The position numbers and the translations under genes were made by a program. Shown here piece by piece: positions 36,859 to 46,552 of a stretch of DNA of 64,000 bases (position 1 is the first letter of the stretch; every line of letters begins with the position of its first letter). Source of the stretch: Thalassobium sp. R2A62 (lineage in GTDB: Bacteria; Pseudomonadota; Alphaproteobacteria; Rhodobacterales; Rhodobacteraceae); the NCBI RefSeq assembly GCF_000161835.1, contig NZ_GG697169.2, positions 605,852 through 669,851 on the forward strand, in the 5' to 3' direction. Under the pieces are notes generated by a model, which was given only the letters and a program-made list of their open reading frames with translations, was not told where the DNA came from and searched no databases.

Positions 36859-37884
36859 CTACATCGGTGCTTCGTCTGAAACGATACCTTGGGTCTCGGC
36901 CAATTCAGGATCCGAGACGAGGCCGTATTCAGCGAGGGGTCCATCTGGACCTGCAATTTCGTCAGCAACAAAGAACTCTGCATACTCTTTGACACCGGGG
37001 ATGACGCCGATATGCGCAGCTTTGATGTAGAAATACAAAGGACGCGATACTGGGTATTCGCCGGTCGCGATGCTTTCGGTCGATGGAACCACATCGTTCA
37101 TGGTTGCGACACGCAGCTTGTCAGTGTTGTTTTCGTAGAACGACAAACCAAATACGCCGATACTGTTGGCGTCAGATTCAATCCGTGCAAGTGTCTCGGT
37201 ATAGTCGCCGTCGATGTCGACAGACCGACCGTCAGTGCGCAGCTCGATGCACGCGCCCTCAGCGGCTTTCTTGTCGCCGCCATTTGCCGCCATGATAGCC
37301 TCGAATGCGCCAGTGGCCTCGCAGCCTTCTAGGATCACTTTGTCTTCGAACACTTCACGTGTGCCGTGCTTGGTGCCGGGGACAAACGCTTGGATCGGTT
37401 GATCCGGGAACGATGCGTTGACTTTCTCCCATGTTGTGTTGGGGTTCTCAACCATTGCTCCGTCGACCAGGATCGTGTTGGACAATGCCAGAAACCAGTC
37501 TGTTGGCGAGAATGCAAAGTCGTTGCTGTTCACGTCGGACGCAAAGACGATACCGTCATAGCCGATGCGCACTTCGATGATGTCTGTGACGCCGTTTGCT
37601 GCACATGCTTCGATCTCAGAGGACTTGATCGCGCGCGATGCGTTCGCGATGTCGATTGTCGTGTCGCCGACACCTTCGCAGAACCGCTTGAGACCCGAGG
37701 ACGAGCCGCCAGATTCTACAACCGGTGTTGGAAAGTCAAAATTTTCGCCGAACGCTTCGGCGACGATAGCTGCATATGGCAGCACAGTGGACGAGCCTGC
37801 AATCTGGACGTTGTCACGGGCAGAAGCAGCGCCAGCAAGCGCACAGATCGCGAGTGTAGATACTGTCAATTTCGACATGGACAT
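36859..37884 (-). CDS. pstS: Phosphate ABC transporter substrate-binding protein PstS
   Basis: Periplasmic phosphate-binding protein of 341 residues. Signal peptide (MSMSKLTVSTLAICALAGAASA) and binding-site motifs AGSSTVLPYA near the mature N-terminus and ESGGSSSGLKRFCEG. The start 37884 has AGGAGAG upstream. It is the first gene of the operon after the PHO-box-like repeats and should be the most strongly expressed. Confidence 0.96.
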   Translation of the reverse strand: MSMSKLTVSTLAICALAGAASARDNVQIAGSSTVLPYAAIVAEAFGENFDFPTPVVESGGSSSGLKRFCEGVGDTTIDIANASRAIKSSEIEACAANGVTDIIEVRIGYDGIVFASDVNSNDFAFSPTDWFLALSNTILVDGAMVENPNTTWEKVNASFPDQPIQAFVPGTKHGTREVFEDKVILEGCEATGAFEAIMAANGGDKKAAEGACIELRTDGRSVDIDGDYTETLARIESDANSIGVFGLSFYENNTDKLRVATMNDVVPSTESIATGEYPVSRPLYFYIKAAHIGVIPGVKEYAEFFVADEIAGPDGPLAEYGLVSDPELAETQGIVSDEAPM

Positions 37885-37961
37885 AAAATCTCTCCTGTTA
37901 TGTCGTGCGGGACCAAAGCAGATTGATCCATCACACAAGCAGTTAGGTGTGGCCTTCGAAC

Positions 37962-37994
37962 CTTTTGTGTCAGTTGTGTAAAAGTTTTATGACA
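37962..37994 (-). promoter_or_regulatory. PHO-box-like triple repeat upstream of pstS
   Basis: On the minus strand three consecutive 11-base units read TGTCATAAAAC (37984-37994), TTTTACACAAC (37973-37983) and TGACACAAAAG (37962-37972). The 11-base spacing and TGTCAT/TGACAC cores match PhoB binding sites, which consist of such direct repeats. They lie about 80-110 bases before the pstS ATG and just after phoR. Confidence 0.7.
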
Positions 37995-38002
37995 CGAGGT
38001 GA

Positions 38003-39037
38003 CTAGCCTAGGGGCAAGAGCACCGAAAACGTGCTGCCAACGCCTTTTTCACTGGAAATCCGCAGTTTTCCGCGATGTCGGTCGACAATATGTTTGACGA
38101 TTGCCAGCCCCAATCCGGTGCCGCCCATCTCTCGGGACCGATGCGAATCCACACGAAAGAATCGCTCGGTCAAACGCCCAATGGCATGGGGTTCGATTCC
38201 GTCGCCAGTGTCCGTCACATCAATTTTGACGGCGGCTTGCCCCAATGCCCTGTCATGAGACGTTGTTGCAACTCGGACAATCACCGCAGAATTGGCATAA
38301 CCATATTTCAGCGCGTTTTCGATCAGGTTTAGCATGACTTGGCGAAGCTGATCGGCGTCCCCCGTTATCTCGCAACTCTCGGGCCCAAGGATATCGCAGT
38401 TGCGGGACATGTAAGGCCTGCTTGTCTTCAGGGTGTCCGCGGCGCTTTGGATCAGTCCCATCAACTCGACCGTGTCTGTCGGGCGAACACGCTGATCCTC
38501 TTCCACGCGACAGAGCGACAGTAGGTCCTCGACCAGACGGGACATGCGTCCTGCTTCGGTTCCCATGATCGACAGGAAACGATCCCGCGCTGCGGCGTCA
38601 TCGCGAGCCGCACCAGATAGGGTTTCGATAAAGCCCAGCAAAGCCGTTAACGGTGTTCGTAATTCGTGACTGACGTTGGCGACGAAATCGCGGCGCATTT
38701 GTTCGGCTTCTCGAGAAGCAGTGATATCCTGAAAACAGACCAATACGCCCTGCCCGCCTGCGGCCTGAACCGGATTGACGGTCACGGTCCATGTCATTTT
38801 CTGCCGTGCGACCGTATTGAAAAAGCGGGTTTCTTGCGGCTCGCCGGTCGAAAGGCCAGTCTCAATCGCCTCAATGATCGAGGGCTGTCGCAATACGTTG
38901 TGAAACAGGCGACCCGTCAAAGGCAGCGACACCAGATCATCCGCAAACTGATTGCTGGCCGTGACACGTTCATCGGCGTCGATCACCAAGGCAGGAATTG
39001 CCATCGCTGCGATCAAGGATGAGGTCGGATCAGTCAC
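38003..39037 (-). CDS. phoR: Phosphate regulon sensor histidine kinase PhoR
   Basis: Kinase of 344 residues with an N-terminal PAS-like domain (VIDADERVTASNQFADDL), HisKA domain with phospho-His in VANVSHELRTPLTALLGF, and HATPase with N box NLIENALKYGY, G1 DTGDGIEP and G2 GGTGLGLAIVK. No transmembrane helix is obvious, so it may be cytoplasmic and signal through PhoU/PstB. It lies upstream of the pst operon, separated by the PHO-box-like repeats. Confidence 0.9.
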   Translation of the reverse strand: MTDPTSSLIAAMAIPALVIDADERVTASNQFADDLVSLPLTGRLFHNVLRQPSIIEAIETGLSTGEPQETRFFNTVARQKMTWTVTVNPVQAAGGQGVLVCFQDITASREAEQMRRDFVANVSHELRTPLTALLGFIETLSGAARDDAAARDRFLSIMGTEAGRMSRLVEDLLSLCRVEEDQRVRPTDTVELMGLIQSAADTLKTSRPYMSRNCDILGPESCEITGDADQLRQVMLNLIENALKYGYANSAVIVRVATTSHDRALGQAAVKIDVTDTGDGIEPHAIGRLTERFFRVDSHRSREMGGTGLGLAIVKHIVDRHRGKLRISSEKGVGSTFSVLLPLG

Positions 39038-39046
39038 GAGAGGCCC

Positions 39047-40237
39047 CTAGAGATTGTGTTGCGCCTCGGCGATGGCTGCGGTGAATTCGCGAACCAACAG
39101 CTCTGGATCTTCGATACCAACGGACACACGAAAAAACCCTTCGCTGATGCCCAATGCGGCGCGACCTTCGGGCGTCAATGCGCGGTGGGATGAACTGGCG
39201 GAATGGCTTAGGACCGTGGCCACATCACCCAAGGTTGGACCAAAGGCGATGTGTTCGGCGGCTGTTGTCATGGCGTTTGCCGCAGGGCGTCCCCCGTGCA
39301 ATTCAAAGCTTACCATATTGCCGCCTTCGCCCTGCAACACAGATACGGTTCGATTGTGGTCAGGGTGATCGGCGCGTCCTGGATAGAGGACACGTTTTAC
39401 GCCCGGGCATTCTGCTAGCGCATCGGCGAGAATGGCAGCGTTTGCAGATGCGCGGTCAAACCGCAGATCAAAGCTGTGCAACCCTCGCTCTGCCAACCAG
39501 CAATCAAACGGGCTGGGCGTGAGACCAAAAGTCGTTGCTGTCACGACAATCTGTTGCATCAACGCAGGATCACGCGCGGCGACATAGCCCAGCGTGACGT
39601 CGGAATGGCCAGCCAGCAGTTTTGTCACGGAATGGATGACAATGTCGGCCCCATGCTCGAACGGTTTGTACCCACGCGGCGTGGTGAACGTGTTGTCGAC
39701 AACCAGCAGCGCGCCACAGTCCTTGGCCAGCTGTGCAATGCCGTCCATATCAGCCACACGCAGTGTGGGGTTAGAGACAACTTCGACCAAAATGATCCGT
39801 GTGTTCGGCTGGATCGCCGCGCGCATCGCATCAATATCAGTTGGATCAGCAAGAGTGGTCTCAACACCAAAGCGTGGCAGCTCTTCGGCCATCATACGCA
39901 GCGAACGACCATAAAGCTGATCCCCACCCAAGACGTGATCACCTGCTTTGAGAAGGCCCATCATCGTTGCCGTGACAGCCGCCATGCCGGAACCTAGGAT
40001 CAAACCACCCTCTGCGCCCTCGAGTTGATCGATCTTGCGAGCAAGAACATCGGCGTTCGGGTGCCCTTCGCGGGCATAGGTGTAGCCAGTTGTGCGACCT
40101 TCGTATTGGTCGTCCAATGCATCCGGTGTTTGGGTCGTGTAGACGACAGACGGCATCAACGGTGTAACCAAAGGCTCTGACGCGGAATTTGGAATAGACG
40201 TGCGGCGCACGATCGAAGAGTGAGATTTATCAGTCAT
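39047..40237 (-). CDS. Trans-sulfuration (Cys/Met metabolism) PLP-dependent enzyme
   Basis: Pyridoxal-phosphate enzyme of 396 residues of the cystathionine gamma-synthase / gamma-lyase class. The PLP lysine is in HSVTKLLAGHSDVTLG; YGRS and the tyrosine-bearing GYTYAREGHPN segment line the site, and VDNTFTTP is the conserved Asp region. Whether it is a cystathionine gamma-synthase, a lyase or a methionine gamma-lyase cannot be decided from sequence alone. The downstream neighbour is phoR, the upstream one a carbonic anhydrase 14 bases away. Confidence 0.88.
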   Translation of the reverse strand: MTDKSHSSIVRRTSIPNSASEPLVTPLMPSVVYTTQTPDALDDQYEGRTTGYTYAREGHPNADVLARKIDQLEGAEGGLILGSGMAAVTATMMGLLKAGDHVLGGDQLYGRSLRMMAEELPRFGVETTLADPTDIDAMRAAIQPNTRIILVEVVSNPTLRVADMDGIAQLAKDCGALLVVDNTFTTPRGYKPFEHGADIVIHSVTKLLAGHSDVTLGYVAARDPALMQQIVVTATTFGLTPSPFDCWLAERGLHSFDLRFDRASANAAILADALAECPGVKRVLYPGRADHPDHNRTVSVLQGEGGNMVSFELHGGRPAANAMTTAAEHIAFGPTLGDVATVLSHSASSSHRALTPEGRAALGISEGFFRVSVGIEDPELLVREFTAAIAEAQHNL

Positions 40238-40251
40238 AGTAGATCCGTGGT

Positions 40252-40773
40252 TCAGAGCGGCCGCAGTGTTTCGCGGAACCGTCGCATGTTGTTTTGATAC
40301 CCTGTCGCCGAGGCCCGCAAACCAGCGATCCCAGCTTCATCCATTTCGCGCACGACTTTGGCTGGGACACCCATCACCAAGCTGCCGCCGGGAATGTGTT
40401 TACCCTCGGTGATTAGGGCCCCTGCCCCGATCAGGCAATTGTCGCCGATGACGGCCCCGTTCAAAACCGTGGCCCCCATACCGATGAGGCTGTTCTCACC
40501 AATAGTGCAGCCATGCAGCATCGCCTTGTGACCAATCGTGCATCCCGCCCCGATGGTAAGCGGGAATCCCATGTCAGTGTGCAGCACAGCGTTTTCTTGG
40601 ATGTTGCTGCCTGCGCCCACGGTGATCTGTTCGTTGTCCCCGCGCAGCGTCGCCCCGAACCAAACCGATGCGCCATCTTCGACGACAATGTCCCCGATTA
40701 CGTTTGCATCGGGTGCGATCCAGCTGTCTGAAGCGACCCGTGGAGATTTCTCGCCCATAGCATAGAGCGTCAT
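40252..40773 (-). CDS. Gamma-class carbonic anhydrase family protein
   Basis: Left-handed beta-helix protein of 173 residues. Hexapeptide repeats run through most of it ([21 protein letters not shown] and onward). Zinc-ligand histidines are in [19 protein letters not shown]. Some members are active carbonic anhydrases, others have unknown roles. It overlaps gmk by 4 bases on the same strand. Confidence 0.9.
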   Translation of the reverse strand: MTLYAMGEKSPRVASDSWIAPDANVIGDIVVEDGASVWFGATLRGDNEQITVGAGSNIQENAVLHTDMGFPLTIGAGCTIGHKAMLHGCTIGENSLIGMGATVLNGAVIGDNCLIGAGALITEGKHIPGGSLVMGVPAKVVREMDEAGIAGLRASATGYQNNMRRFRETLRPL

Positions 40774-41408
40774 GCCTGATCCTCGAACTCTTGCTGCAGT
40801 TTGCGGGCGTGGTCTTGCAAGTCAGGTTGCTGAGCGCGGGCCATGCGTGCGGCAGATACAATCGTTTTGAGGTGAGCTTCTGTTTCGTCGAGAGAGTCGT
40901 TCACCAACACAAAATCATATTCGGACCAGCGACTGATTTCGTCCCAGCTCTTGCGCATCCGCTTTGCAATCGTGTCGTCATCATCTTGGCCGCGACCGAC
41001 GAGCCTGCGACGGAGTTCGGTGATGGAGGGCGGTAAGATGAAGACGGACATCACGTGGGCCCCAAGGGCCGAGTTCTTGATCTGCTGTGCGCCTTGCCAA
41101 TCAATGTCAAAAAGCACGTCACGCCCGTTATCAATGGCCGCCTGGACGGGTCCCATCGGAGAGCCGTAAAAATTACCAAAGACGTGGGCGTGCTCTAGCA
41201 TTTCGCCATCTGCGACTTGCCGCTTGAAATCGGCCTCTTCTGCGAAGTGATAGTCGATGCTGTCCACTTCGCCGTCACGGGGTGCCCGGGTTGTCGCAGA
41301 GACCGAGAACGACAGGCTGTCGTCCCATTTCATCAGCCGTTTGGCCAAGGTGGATTTACCTGCGCCTGATGGCGATGACAAAATGATCAATAGCCCACGT
41401 CGTGCCAT
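40770..41408 (-). CDS. gmk: Guanylate kinase
   Basis: GMP kinase of 212 residues, essential for GTP supply. The P-loop [15 protein letters not shown], the GMP-binding segment [19 protein letters not shown] and the lid region ([21 protein letters not shown]) are intact. It follows the yicC gene after 3 bases, a common pairing (yicC-gmk). Confidence 0.97.
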   Translation of the reverse strand: MARRGLLIILSSPSGAGKSTLAKRLMKWDDSLSFSVSATTRAPRDGEVDSIDYHFAEEADFKRQVADGEMLEHAHVFGNFYGSPMGPVQAAIDNGRDVLFDIDWQGAQQIKNSALGAHVMSVFILPPSITELRRRLVGRGQDDDDTIAKRMRKSWDEISRWSEYDFVLVNDSLDETEAHLKTIVSAARMARAQQPDLQDHARKLQQEFEDQA

Positions 41409-41411
41409 GAC

Positions 41412-42302
41412 TTACTCCACGTTTTGAACTTGTTCACGCATCTGGTCGATCACCGCTTTGAGGTCGAGCCCGATAGCCGTCAGCGCGGTTGAGCCTGCTT
41501 TGGAACACAGTGTGTTCGCTTCGCGGTTGAATTCTTGCATTAAGAAATCAAGCTTGCGGCCCACTGGCCCCTGCGCATCAAGCAAAGCGCGCGTTGCATT
41601 TACATGTGCCTTTAGGCGGTCGATCTCTTCTGTGATGTCTGCCTTTACAGCCAACAAAGCCAGCTCTTGGTGCAAACGGTCGGCATCAATGCCGTCTGTG
41701 TTGTCGATGATGCGCGCCATGGCCTTGACCAGAGCGTCTTTTGCGTCTGCTGTTCGGGCTTCGGCGGCTTTTGTGGCCTGTTCGGTCAGCGTCTCAATGG
41801 TATCCACTTGGGCAGACAGTACATCGTTCAATGCGCCACCTTCATCCCGCCGCATGGCAAGGAAACTCTCGATCACGTCGGCCAACGTCGCCAGTACAGC
41901 CGCGATGGTTGCGCCTTCATAGGGCTCGACCGCTGCATTCTCTAAGATGCCGCGCTGGCTCAATACATCTGCCGCCGTTGGCTGGCCCAAAGTAAGGCCC
42001 ATAGAGACCGCTTTGTTTTCAATTTCGTCCAATGCCATCAGTACGCGGCTGAGATGCTCCTGGTTCACGCTTAAAACATCAGCGCCAGCCAGTCGGGTAA
42101 GTTTGAGAGACGCATTGATGCTGCCACGCCCCATAGCCGCTGCAAGAGCCGAGCGGGTCTTTTGTTCTAGACCTTCGATCCCGTCTGGTAGCCGTAGGCG
42201 GATGTCTAGACCTTTGGCATTCACACCGCGCAAATCCCACTGCCATTCGGCAAAAGCGTCACTGCCGCTCTGTGTGGCAAAGCCTGTCATCGAATGGGTC
42301 AC
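41412..42302 (-). CDS. YicC/YloC-family endoribonuclease
   Basis: Protein of 296 residues. The N-terminal MTHSMTGFA and the C-terminal DUF1732 segment (KLDFLMQEFNREANTLCSKAG) are the family hallmarks; the latter contains the conserved acidic residues linked to metal-dependent RNA cleavage in studied members. It stands immediately upstream of gmk. Confidence 0.92.
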   Translation of the reverse strand: MTHSMTGFATQSGSDAFAEWQWDLRGVNAKGLDIRLRLPDGIEGLEQKTRSALAAAMGRGSINASLKLTRLAGADVLSVNQEHLSRVLMALDEIENKAVSMGLTLGQPTAADVLSQRGILENAAVEPYEGATIAAVLATLADVIESFLAMRRDEGGALNDVLSAQVDTIETLTEQATKAAEARTADAKDALVKAMARIIDNTDGIDADRLHQELALLAVKADITEEIDRLKAHVNATRALLDAQGPVGRKLDFLMQEFNREANTLCSKAGSTALTAIGLDLKAVIDQMREQVQNVE

Positions 42303-42518
42303 GCGCTAGCATCCTTTGAGTTTGTGTTCCGCCTCCACCTAACGGGAACGGGCGGCTGTGGGCAACCCCACCGTACGCTCCTGCGGCCTTACGTTAACCC
42401 TTAGCAAGGATTGTTCGCGCATTCGAAGCGTATTTTAGGTATTAACACCTCAGTAACTAGTATGACGATATTATTAACCCTAGTTCATCCAGACCAGAAA
42501 TTGAGACGGGGACTGACG

Positions 42519-43202
42519 ATGCAAGATCAAATGACAAACCGCCCGAACGCGAATGTAATAATCGTGCCGCTCGTTCCGCGTCAGGAAACGATTCCGCAAA
42601 ATGTCGAACGCGCCGAAGCGTTGGATATGATTGCCACCTATTGGAGCAGCTGCGCTGTGGGTACAGAGTTGCCCAATCGGCGTGATATTGATCCACGTGG
42701 CGTGACGGGCGTGCTTGAATACTCTTTCATGCTCGAAATGATTGCAGGTGGTCTGGCGCGGTTTCGAATTGCTGGCCAACATCTGTGTGAAATTATGGGT
42801 ATGGATGTTCGTGGAATGCCGTTCAGCAGCCTCTTTCAACCGTCTGCTCGGGATGAAATGGCCCAGATCTTGGAAACCTGCACTCGCCAAAGATGCAGAA
42901 TTGATGTCCCACTTGAAACGACACGAAAAGTGTTTGTGCCCAATCGCCCTGTCAAAATGGTTTTGCTGCCTTTGATGGGGGAATCCGGTCGGGTTGACCG
43001 TATTTTGGGTGCGATGGTTTCAGATGGATCAACTGGTGGCGCGCCTCAGCGGCTCGTCCGAGCCGATGCGCCAGTTGTCCATGGTCAACCGTTTGGTCAA
43101 CCCCAAAGCCCTGCCGCAGCACCTAGCACTTTGGGCGCCGCCAAAGAAAAAGGGCCGGGCGTTGCGCGCCCAGCCCTTCGTCTCGTTTATAGTGCCGACT
43201 GA
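42519..43202 (+). CDS. PAS domain-containing protein (PAS_5 type)
   Basis: Cytoplasmic protein of 227 residues from ATG 42519. A PAS_5-type domain (about 30-160) is marked by LPNRRDIDPRGVTGVLEYSFMLEMIAG; relatives are common in Rhodobacteraceae. The C-terminal 50 residues are low-complexity (Gly, Pro, Ala) and end in ARPALRLVYSAD. The part coding for KEKGPGVARPAL is also the terminator stem for the convergent aroG gene. Function unknown; it has no output domain. Confidence 0.8.
   Translation: MQDQMTNRPNANVIIVPLVPRQETIPQNVERAEALDMIATYWSSCAVGTELPNRRDIDPRGVTGVLEYSFMLEMIAGGLARFRIAGQHLCEIMGMDVRGMPFSSLFQPSARDEMAQILETCTRQRCRIDVPLETTRKVFVPNRPVKMVLLPLMGESGRVDRILGAMVSDGSTGGAPQRLVRADAPVVHGQPFGQPQSPAAAPSTLGAAKEKGPGVARPALRLVYSAD
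43144..43178 (-). terminator. Intrinsic terminator of aroG inside the PAS coding sequence
   Basis: A 12-bp stem (43150-43161 with 43167-43178, one wobble on the minus transcript) with a 5-base loop is followed on the minus strand by TTTCTTT. It lies 25 bases past the aroG stop, so it fits aroG termination while being translated on the plus strand. Confidence 0.75.
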
Positions 43203-44573
43203 TTAGCTGTTAGCCGCGACCTTGATTTCGGTTCGGCGTGCAGACAGCTCTTCGGCCACCAGGAAGGCAAGCTCGAGAGACTGGCTAGCATTCAAGCGTG
43301 GGTCACAAGCGGTATGATAGCGAGACGCGAGATCTTCGTCGCTGACCGCACGCACACCACCGGTACATTCGGTGACGTCCTTGCCTGTCATCTCAAAGTG
43401 AACGCCACCTGGGATGGTCGATTCAGCATTGTGGATTGCAAAGAATTCTTGAACTTCACGCAGCACACTGTCGAATGGACGTGTCTTGTAGCCCGAAGCC
43501 GATTTGATCGTGTTGCCGTGCATCGCATCGCACGACCAGACAACATTTGCGCCCTCTTCCTTCACGGCTTTGATAAGACGCGGCAGGTGATCACCCACGC
43601 TACCGGCACCAAAGCGCGCGATCAATGTTAGGCGACCTTCTTCGTTCTTGGGGTTCAGTTTGTTCATCAAAACCTTGAGATCGTCTGCCGTTGTTGTCGG
43701 ACCACATTTAAGACCGATCGGGTTCTGGACGCCCGAACAGAATTCAACATGAGCACCATCAGGCTGACGTGTACGGTCACCAATCCAGATCATGTGGCCG
43801 GACCCTGCGATCCAGTTGCCGGATGTTGAATCGACGCGGGTCAGCGCCTCTTCGTATTCCAACAACAGAGCCTCGTGGCTGGTGTAGAAATCAACCGACT
43901 GCAGCGTGTGCGCTGTGTCTTGGTTCACACCGGCCGCGCGCATGAAATCGAGTGTGTCAGAAATCCGGTCCGCCAGATCACGGTATTTCTCCGCGCCTGA
44001 CCCTTCGGTAAAGCCCAGTGTCCACGCATGCACCTGGTGCACGTCCGCGTAACCACCTGTCGAAAAGGCCCGTACGAGGTTCAAGGATGCTGCCGCCTGA
44101 GTGTAGGCGCGCAGCATTTTTTCGGGATCAGGGAACCGTGACTCTGGCGTGAAATCAAGCTCGTTGATGATGTCACCACGGTAGCTTGGCAATTCGACGC
44201 CATCTTTCACTTCGGTCGGAGCCGAGCGCGGCTTTGCGAACTGACCAGCCATGCGGCCGACTTTGATCACAGGCACTTTGGCGCCATAGGTCAGAACCAT
44301 GGCCATTTGAAGCATCACTTTGAACGTGTCGCGAATACCGTCTGCGCTGAACTCGTCAAAGCTCTCTGCGCAATCACCGCCCTGCAGCAGGAACGCCTCG
44401 CCACGAGATGCGGCTGCCAATTGCTCGCGTAGTCTGCGTGACTCACCAGCAAAAACCAAAGGTGGATAGCTAGAAAGACGCGCCTCAACAGCGTTCAGTT
44501 TCTCCATATCCAGATACTCTGGCATCTGGATCCGGGGCTTATTGCGCCAGTCAGATTTTTGCCACTTCGTCAT
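43203..44573 (-). CDS. aroG: 3-deoxy-7-phosphoheptulonate synthase, class II
   Basis: First enzyme of the shikimate pathway, 456 residues, plant/mycobacterial class II type. Landmarks are [48 protein letters not shown], and [17 protein letters not shown] with metal ligands. ATG 44573 is preferred (TAGGAG upstream; [17 protein letters not shown] is the usual start) over 44615. Its stop directly touches the convergent PAS gene's stop with no base between. Confidence 0.95.
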   Translation of the reverse strand: MTKWQKSDWRNKPRIQMPEYLDMEKLNAVEARLSSYPPLVFAGESRRLREQLAAASRGEAFLLQGGDCAESFDEFSADGIRDTFKVMLQMAMVLTYGAKVPVIKVGRMAGQFAKPRSAPTEVKDGVELPSYRGDIINELDFTPESRFPDPEKMLRAYTQAAASLNLVRAFSTGGYADVHQVHAWTLGFTEGSGAEKYRDLADRISDTLDFMRAAGVNQDTAHTLQSVDFYTSHEALLLEYEEALTRVDSTSGNWIAGSGHMIWIGDRTRQPDGAHVEFCSGVQNPIGLKCGPTTTADDLKVLMNKLNPKNEEGRLTLIARFGAGSVGDHLPRLIKAVKEEGANVVWSCDAMHGNTIKSASGYKTRPFDSVLREVQEFFAIHNAESTIPGGVHFEMTGKDVTECTGGVRAVSDEDLASRYHTACDPRLNASQSLELAFLVAEELSARRTEIKVAANS

Positions 44574-44758
44574 TGTCTTGCTCCTAGGTTGGCCGCGGTT
44601 AGCGGTATCAGACATTTTCTATAAGCCTGAGCTAGATAATTTCCAATGCAAAAGCGTTCAATTCCCCCCCTGAAATCAACAAATCGCTACGCGACACTCT
44701 TGCGGAGGCAATGAAAAACGGGTCAGGGTCAATTTAGAAGCATCAAAAGACTCACATC

Positions 44759-45763
44759 ATGACCGATCAGGAAACCGTTGTAGACATCGACATGTCGGGA
44801 AAGAAAACCCAACGTTTTGTCTTTGTGCTATTGGACAACTTTACGCTGCTGTGCTTTGCCAGCGCGGTCGAAAGCCTGCGTATTGCGAACCGTATGGCGG
44901 GCCAAACGCTCTATGACTGGACGCTCATGGGCGATGGTGGTGATTTGGTGACGTCATCGGGCGGGATCGGCTTCAAAGTCGATTTTGATCTGAACGAATT
45001 GGGTCGTGACGACACGGTGATGGTGTGTGGCGGTATCAACGTACAAGCCGCGACAACCAAACGGGTTCTGAACTGGCTGCGCCGAGAGGCCCGTCGCGGG
45101 GTCACAATCGCGGGTCTGTGTACGGCTGGGCATACATTGGCCAAGGCTGGTTTGCTTGATGGGAAAAAGGCCACGATCCATTGGGAAAACCAAGACAGTT
45201 TTGCCGAGGAATTTGACGAAGTTGAACTGACAAAATCCGTGTTTGTTGTGGACGGCAATCGCTACACAACGGCTGGCGGTACAGCCTCGATCGATCTGAT
45301 GCTGAAATTGGTGGCAGACGAGCATGGTGAAGAATTGGCCAATGCCGTGGCGGACCAGCTGATTTATTCGTCGATCCGTACGGACCAAGATACGCAGCGG
45401 CTCTCAATTCCGACGCGGATTGGTGTGCGGCACCCAAAGCTGAGCCAAGTCATTCAGATGATGGAAAACAACATCGAAGAGCCAATTAGCCCATCGATCC
45501 TGGCCAAAGACGTTGGAATGTCGACCCGCCAGCTTGAGCGTTTGTTCCGCCGTTATCTGAAGCGTAGTCCAAAACGGTATTACATGGAGCTCCGTCTGCA
45601 AAAGGCGCGTAACCTGTTGATGCAAACCGACATGAGCGTGATCAACGTGGCGCTCGCGTGTGGGTTCGCCTCACCTTCGCATTTTTCCAAATGCTACCGG
45701 TCGCACTATCAAACCACACCTTACCGCGAGCGCGGCGCCCAAGCGAACCGTCTTTCGATCTGA
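44759..45763 (+). CDS. GlxA-family AraC-type transcriptional regulator
   Basis: Regulator of 334 residues with an N-terminal DJ-1/PfpI-like (class I amidotransferase fold) domain (RFVFVLLDNFTLLCFASAVESLR; GLCTAGHTLAKAGLLDGKKATIHWE) and a C-terminal AraC domain with two helix-turn-helix units (VGMSTRQLERLFRRYL and ALACGFASPSHFSKCYR). Relatives regulate choline, carnitine, glycine-betaine or related nitrogen metabolism; the target here is unknown. Three small exported-protein genes begin 4 bases after its stop, so they may form one operon. Confidence 0.9.
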   Translation: MTDQETVVDIDMSGKKTQRFVFVLLDNFTLLCFASAVESLRIANRMAGQTLYDWTLMGDGGDLVTSSGGIGFKVDFDLNELGRDDTVMVCGGINVQAATTKRVLNWLRREARRGVTIAGLCTAGHTLAKAGLLDGKKATIHWENQDSFAEEFDEVELTKSVFVVDGNRYTTAGGTASIDLMLKLVADEHGEELANAVADQLIYSSIRTDQDTQRLSIPTRIGVRHPKLSQVIQMMENNIEEPISPSILAKDVGMSTRQLERLFRRYLKRSPKRYYMELRLQKARNLLMQTDMSVINVALACGFASPSHFSKCYRSHYQTTPYRERGAQANRLSI

Positions 45764-45767
45764 TCAG

Positions 45768-46178
45768 ATGCACGCGAGATGCCGTCTGACCTGTGTTTTC
45801 TCACTTACGGCATCACTGGCATCTGCGGATATTGGAACGCTTTCTTGCGAACTGATCGAAATCTGTGATTTCGGATGCAGTGACGCGGCGCAGATCGAGC
45901 TGCAGTTCAACTATGGCACTGATGTTCTACCTGTTGTCCAAGATCCGAATGACCCGCCTGCCCGCGCCTTGATTGACGTCATGACTGGCGATGAGACATT
46001 TCGCGCGGAACCTGTTTGGATCGCGGACGGTGCCATTGTTGGGTTTTCTAAAACGAACGGTTCTTACGTGATTTTGATGACCGTCATAATGAATTCGACC
46101 AATCGCACAGCACGGTATGTTGTCGAGGACGGCGAAATGCTGCAAACATTCGAGGGTCAATGTAGGGATAGTTCATAA
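45768..46178 (+). CDS. Small exported cysteine-patterned protein, copy 1
   Basis: Predicted secreted protein of 136 residues, not matching a family I recognise. Signal peptide (MHARCRLTCVFSLTASLASA), then TLSCELIEICDFGCSD (three Cys spaced C-x6-C-x3-C), a beta-rich body and a C-terminal FEGQC. The start 45768 is chosen because it begins the signal peptide 4 bases after the upstream gene; a longer in-frame opening lies inside that gene. The pattern is shared with the next two genes, which suggests tandem paralogues. Function unknown. Confidence 0.7.
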   Translation: MHARCRLTCVFSLTASLASADIGTLSCELIEICDFGCSDAAQIELQFNYGTDVLPVVQDPNDPPARALIDVMTGDETFRAEPVWIADGAIVGFSKTNGSYVILMTVIMNSTNRTARYVVEDGEMLQTFEGQCRDSS

Positions 46179-46552
46179 TGTTACGATGCGCCGCCTTTTT
46201 CGCCTTGGTGTCTGGTCCGTTATCTGCGGCCACACTCGAATGTACCTTCGTCACGGAATGTTGCGAAACTGAAGGCTGTTCCGACACCTCTTATGACCTG
46301 ACGTATTCGTACCCTGATGATCTGATGGATGTGATGGACAACTCTGGCACGGTGTCCGACATCATCGAAACCTTTGCCGCGCGCCCATTCCAAAGCGAAG
46401 CCGGTGACGTCGTTGGATTTTGGGCGACCCAGCCCAGCGGCGATACGCGTGTCTTGACGTTAGCTGACGGTGTCGGACGCTATTCAGTGCATATGCCAGC
46501 CTCTGGCCTCGCGCTCTATTATCTGGGTTCTTGTGAAGTGAAGGGCTCGTAA
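46178..46552 (+). CDS. Small exported cysteine-patterned protein, copy 2
   Basis: Predicted secreted protein of 124 residues. Signal peptide (LRCAAFFALVSGPLSA), then TLECTFVTECCETEGCSD, aligning with copy 1 (Leu-x-Cys, then Cys and Gly-Cys-Ser-Asp). A C-terminal YYLGSCEVKGS matches the terminal Gly-x-Cys of the others. Its ATG shares one base with the previous stop (TAATG), so translation is likely coupled. Function unknown. Confidence 0.7.
   Translation: MLRCAAFFALVSGPLSAATLECTFVTECCETEGCSDTSYDLTYSYPDDLMDVMDNSGTVSDIIETFAARPFQSEAGDVVGFWATQPSGDTRVLTLADGVGRYSVHMPASGLALYYLGSCEVKGS

Noticed and set aside
45660-45767. Upstream extension of the first small exported protein
   Set aside because: It lies in another frame inside the GlxA-type gene and would bury the signal peptide.
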